The notes under the pieces are model-generated. The model did not search any database. It had not been told where the DNA came from and saw nothing but the letters and a program-made list of their open reading frames with translations. Positions 61,260-64,000 of a DNA stretch of 64,000 nt are shown in pieces (within the stretch, counting starts at the first letter, position 1; each line of letters opens with the position of its first letter). The position numbers were made by a program, and so were the translations under genes. Source of the stretch: Bacillaceae bacterium (GTDB taxonomy: Bacteria; Bacillota; Bacilli; Bacillales; Alkalibacillaceae); the NCBI GenBank assembly GCA_017656265.1, contig JACDOD010000009.1, forward strand, positions 62,001-126,000, written 5' to 3'.

Positions 61260-61461
61260 GCTTAAAACCTCCATTTTCAAAGAAAATAGGGAAATATCAC
61301 TTTCCCTATCCTTTAATCTTTGCAAATAGGAGAGGTTTCATGATGGTACTTTTTGCAACCAGACATCTTTTCACAAACAGACATTACAGGCATAATAAGA
61401 TTAAGATGTACAATGGGAACAGACTGACTTTATGCTGTGTTTCCCGGAGAGGATGATGAAG

Positions 61462-62334
61462 ATGTGGAAAGAGCATGCAGCGGTAAAGGGAATGTATGAT
61501 TTTGACTATGTCCTCAGCCGTATGTGTTTTGATCCGTTAATCAAAGCAGACAGAGGTGAACGCTGGGTTGAGATCCCAGTTCGGCTGGAAGATGAAAAAC
61601 ATATTGTGCGTGTTCAGGCTGCAGGAGATACGCAAAATCCTGAGTTTCTGATTCAAAGTGACAGCCTGGATCAAAAAGAGCTTCTGATTGACTACATTTA
61701 TCAGCTGTTTCAATGGGAAAAAGATCTATCCATAATTTACAGTCACTTTCAGCAAACGGACCTGGCACCATTATTTAAAAAGCATCAAGGAACACCGGTA
61801 GTCAGGGATTTTCACCTGTACGACTGCTTGATGAAAACCATTATTCACCAGCAGTTAAATATGAAATTTGCCTATACATTAACTTCCCGATTTGTCGAAC
61901 GTTTTGGCGAGCAAAAAGATGGAGTATGGTTTTATCCGACACCCGAAAAAGTTGCCCGACTGCAGTATGATGATCTGAGGAAACTCCAGTTCAGCCAGCG
62001 GAAAGCGGAATATGTCATTGATACATCCAGACTAATTGCTGATAATGAAATTAATTTGGACGAGCTTTCTGAAAAAACGGATGAAGAAGTGATTCAGGAG
62101 ATTACAAAAATCCGCGGCATTGGAGTGTGGACAGCCGAAAATTGGCTATTATTTGGCGTTGGACGGGATGATTTTTTGCCTGCAGCTGATATTGGCATCC
62201 AAAATGCCCTGAAAATCTTTATGAATCGGGATAAAAAACCCCAGAAAGAAGAAATTTATGAAATGAGCAAAGACTGGTCTCCTTATCGAAGCTATGCATC
62301 TTTGGTATTGTGGAGAAGTATTGAAAAAAATTAG
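61462..62334 (+). CDS. yfjP: DNA-3-methyladenine glycosylase, AlkA/HhH-GPD type
   Basis: 290 residues from ATG 61462, nine bases after GGAGAGG. The helix-hairpin-helix is 'ITKIRGIGVWTAENWLLFG' and the catalytic Asp follows in 'DFLPAADIGIQNAL'. It excises alkylated bases from DNA. The N-terminal 'MWKEHAAVKGMYDFDYVL' resembles YfjP of B. subtilis, and the methyltransferase gene downstream corresponds to yfjO. Overlap with that gene is nil; the genes are adjacent and probably co-transcribed. Confidence 0.9.
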   Translation: MWKEHAAVKGMYDFDYVLSRMCFDPLIKADRGERWVEIPVRLEDEKHIVRVQAAGDTQNPEFLIQSDSLDQKELLIDYIYQLFQWEKDLSIIYSHFQQTDLAPLFKKHQGTPVVRDFHLYDCLMKTIIHQQLNMKFAYTLTSRFVERFGEQKDGVWFYPTPEKVARLQYDDLRKLQFSQRKAEYVIDTSRLIADNEINLDELSEKTDEEVIQEITKIRGIGVWTAENWLLFGVGRDDFLPAADIGIQNALKIFMNRDKKPQKEEIYEMSKDWSPYRSYASLVLWRSIEKN

Positions 62335-62343
62335 GTGATAAAA

Positions 62344-63735
62344 ATGAAAAAGAAACATACCAGACAATCAGGAAATATTCATGTGAATAAGGGACAGGAA
62401 ATCCCGGTAACCATCAAAAAAATCGGCATAAACGGTGAAGGGATTGGGTATTTTAAGCGTAAAACAGTATTTATACCTGGGGCACTACCAGGAGAAGAAG
62501 TAATAGCCAGAGTCGAAAAGAACCAGCCTAATTACATTGAGGCAAAATTGAACCGGATTCGAAAACGTTCAAAATACCGTATTGAACCCCCATGTCCGAT
62601 TTATGACCAGTGCGGAGGTTGTCAGCTTCAGCACCTCCGTTATGATAAGCAGCTCGAATTTAAACGGGATATGATTCTACAGGCACTCGACCGATATATG
62701 AAGAAGCCTGTTGATCCCGGCCTGATCAAACCGGCCATGGGAATGGATCATCCATGGGGGTACCGCAATAAAAGTCAGCTACAGGTAGGGAAGAAAAAAG
62801 GAAAAACAGTAGCCGGTCTATATCAAGAAGGAAGTCATTATCTGGTTGATGTAACAGACTGTCAGGTTCAACACCCCGACACAAACAAAGTCACTAAACA
62901 GGTCTTGCAAATCATTGATGATCTTAATATACCGATTTATCATGAACGAAAGCGTGAAGGGTTTGTTCGCCGGATTGTAGTCCGCACAGGATTTGAAACG
63001 GGGGAAATACAACTTGTGATAATTACGGCTGATAAGCACTTTCCCAAAAAAGAACTGTTCATACGGGAAGTGAAAAGACGTTTGCCGGAAGTGACGTCCG
63101 TTTTGCAAAATGTTAATCCTCGTAAAACGTCACTGATTTTTGGAGAAGAGACCTATTTGCTGGCAGGGAAAGAGTACATGGAAGAAAAGCTGGGGGATAT
63201 CAGCTATGATCTGTCGGCACGTGCGTTTTTTCAATTGAATCCAATCCAGACCAAAAAGTTATATAACGAAGTAAAAATTCTTGCTGATTTAACAGGCGAT
63301 GAAAAAGTCGTTGACGCCTATTGCGGAGTAGGGACAATCGGTTTATGGCTGGCAGAGGGTGTTAAGGAACTGAGGGGGATTGAAGTTATTGATGAAGCAG
63401 TGAAAGATGCCAGAAGGAATGCTGAAAAATTGGGCATTCAAAACGCCAAATATGTGACAGGGAAAGCGGAGGACTGGCTTTATAAATGGCATAAGGAAGG
63501 ATTTAAACCGGATGTGGTCATTGTAGATCCGCCCCGGGCAGGGCTGGATCATCGTCTTGTGGAAGCGCTAAAGAAAATCAGGCCGAAAAAGCTGATTTAT
63601 GTGTCCTGCAACCCATCGACCCTTGCGAAAAATCTGGATGCCCTATCCAGTAAATTCGCCATCAAATCCATCCAGCCAATCGACATGTTCCCCCAGACCA
63701 GCCACGTCGAAAGCATCACCCTGCTGACGATTTAA
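62344..63735 (+). CDS. rlmD: 23S rRNA (uracil-5-)-methyltransferase, RumA/RlmD family (YfjO-like)
   Basis: 463 residues from ATG 62344 with AGGTGAT before it; GTG 62335 is an alternative. A TRAM domain (about 10-70) is followed by Fe-S cysteines 'CPIYDQCGGCQ' (CX5CX2C) plus 'DVTDCQV', the SAM site 'DAYCGVGTIGLWLA' and catalytic 'YVSCNPSTLAKNL'. It methylates C5 of uridine in 23S rRNA; which position depends on the paralogue (YfjO versus YefA/RlmCD). Follows yfjP directly. Confidence 0.92.
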   Translation: MKKKHTRQSGNIHVNKGQEIPVTIKKIGINGEGIGYFKRKTVFIPGALPGEEVIARVEKNQPNYIEAKLNRIRKRSKYRIEPPCPIYDQCGGCQLQHLRYDKQLEFKRDMILQALDRYMKKPVDPGLIKPAMGMDHPWGYRNKSQLQVGKKKGKTVAGLYQEGSHYLVDVTDCQVQHPDTNKVTKQVLQIIDDLNIPIYHERKREGFVRRIVVRTGFETGEIQLVIITADKHFPKKELFIREVKRRLPEVTSVLQNVNPRKTSLIFGEETYLLAGKEYMEEKLGDISYDLSARAFFQLNPIQTKKLYNEVKILADLTGDEKVVDAYCGVGTIGLWLAEGVKELRGIEVIDEAVKDARRNAEKLGIQNAKYVTGKAEDWLYKWHKEGFKPDVVIVDPPRAGLDHRLVEALKKIRPKKLIYVSCNPSTLAKNLDALSSKFAIKSIQPIDMFPQTSHVESITLLTI

Positions 63736-63763
63736 TTCTTTTAAAATTCTTTTAAATTCTGGT

Positions 63764-63868
63764 GCCTGTCACTTGTCGAAAAATCTTTGTACCCAGTGGC
63801 TTCCTTTCCTAATTTGTGAGCCTCTGGGCATTTTTATGTTACTCTCCTCACCCTCGACAAGTGACAGG
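63764..63868 (+). repeat. Nested inverted repeat with terminator core
   Basis: Outer arms CCTGTCACTTGTCGA (63765-63779) and TCGACAAGTGACAGG (63854-63868) are perfect inverted copies and match the hairpin at 58960. Inside, CCCAGTGGCT (63792-63801) pairs with AGCCTCTGGG (63819-63828) and is followed by CATTTTTAT, a terminator for rlmD. The outer copies are thus arranged around a terminator. Confidence 0.8.
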
Positions 63869-63974
63869 TACTTGTCAGATATTGTCGAAGAGAATGGGGC
63901 AGTGTTGTATAGTGCGGATTCAAACAGACATACTATTGAATGATCAGATTGTGTAAAAAATGGAGAGTGACGCT

Positions 63975-64000
63975 ATGAGAAACCGTACAGGACATCCTTC
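63975..64000 (+). CDS. Start of a gene running out of the window
   Basis: ATG 63975 follows GGAGAGTGACGCT, a good ribosome site, after a 100-base leader. Only eight complete codons ('MRNRTGHP') are visible, too few to assign. Confidence 0.45.

Overview
The window is a stretch of low-to-moderate GC Gram-positive chromosome, most likely from an endospore-forming Bacillaceae species with some salt or alkali adaptation. The evidence is strong purine-rich ribosome binding sites; Bacillus-type gene families (MreBH-like protein, YflJ-like DUF2639, YfkD, PdaA, a SpoIID-domain protein, DUF4003, YkgJ); many secondary and Na+-linked transporters (TRAP-TAXI, NSS, AGCS, a NhaC/YuiF-type antiporter); and dispersed intergenic repeats of a kind common in Bacillaceae. 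No rRNA, tRNA, prophage, CRISPR array or intact transposase gene was seen. The right part (about 47.8 to 63.7 kb) keeps the B. subtilis yfk/yfj gene order (yfkJ-yfkI-yfkH ... yfkF ... yfkD/yfkC ... pdaA ... yfjP-yfjO), interrupted by a metal-efflux ATPase, a DMT transporter and repeat arrays.

Layout. 0-7 kb: end of a CitA/DctS-type sensor kinase, its response regulator, then a TRAP-TAXI uptake operon (lipoprotein receptor, DUF1850, fused permease) followed by an FAA-hydrolase-family enzyme and an atypical SDR. A perfect cre site precedes the receptor gene, so this looks like a catabolite-controlled uptake and catabolic module of unknown substrate. 7-20 kb: DUF4003, arylamine N-acetyltransferase, a rhodanese lipoprotein, a HIBADH-type dehydrogenase with an epimerase, a MASE3-PAS-GGDEF-EAL protein, a LysM protein, cardiolipin synthase, a NUDIX enzyme, an XapX protein and a SpoIID-domain protein. 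20-29 kb: GDPD, an SLC45-like MFS carrier, an unrecognised HExxH protein, a HAD phosphatase, an ABC exporter, MreBH-like and YkgJ-like proteins. 29-34 kb: a complete kynU-kynB-kynA operon with an NSS transporter and a divergent TetR regulator; the intergenic palindrome overlaps an excellent sigma-A promoter. 35-38 kb: an ABC-2 exporter operon ending in its own TetR gene, preceded by a perfect split inverted repeat. 39-46 kb: a CAP-domain protein, PlsC, an SRAP peptidase, then a four-gene ECF sigma operon (sigma, zinc anti-sigma, two membrane proteins) in which the sigma gene may start at ATT. 46-53 kb: an AGCS symporter, yfkJIH, a 42-bp tandem array, a P1B-4 ATPase with PerR-like and Fur-like boxes (PfeT-like), and a DMT exporter. 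53-64 kb: MFS, OsmC, YfkD, MscS, antiporter, PdaA, a 59 percent glutamine small protein, a 52-bp tandem array, YfjP glycosylase and an RlmD-type RNA methyltransferase.

A recurring theme is a dispersed, non-coding repeat family (ends resembling GGCTGGGACA, a GC-rich body, and a CCGAACT/AGTTCGG tail hairpin). Most copies sit between convergent genes, where the tail hairpin would act as a two-way terminator. One divergent copy instead lies inside the TRAP operon, just before the DUF1850 gene. All functional calls are from reading the sequence; no database search was run.
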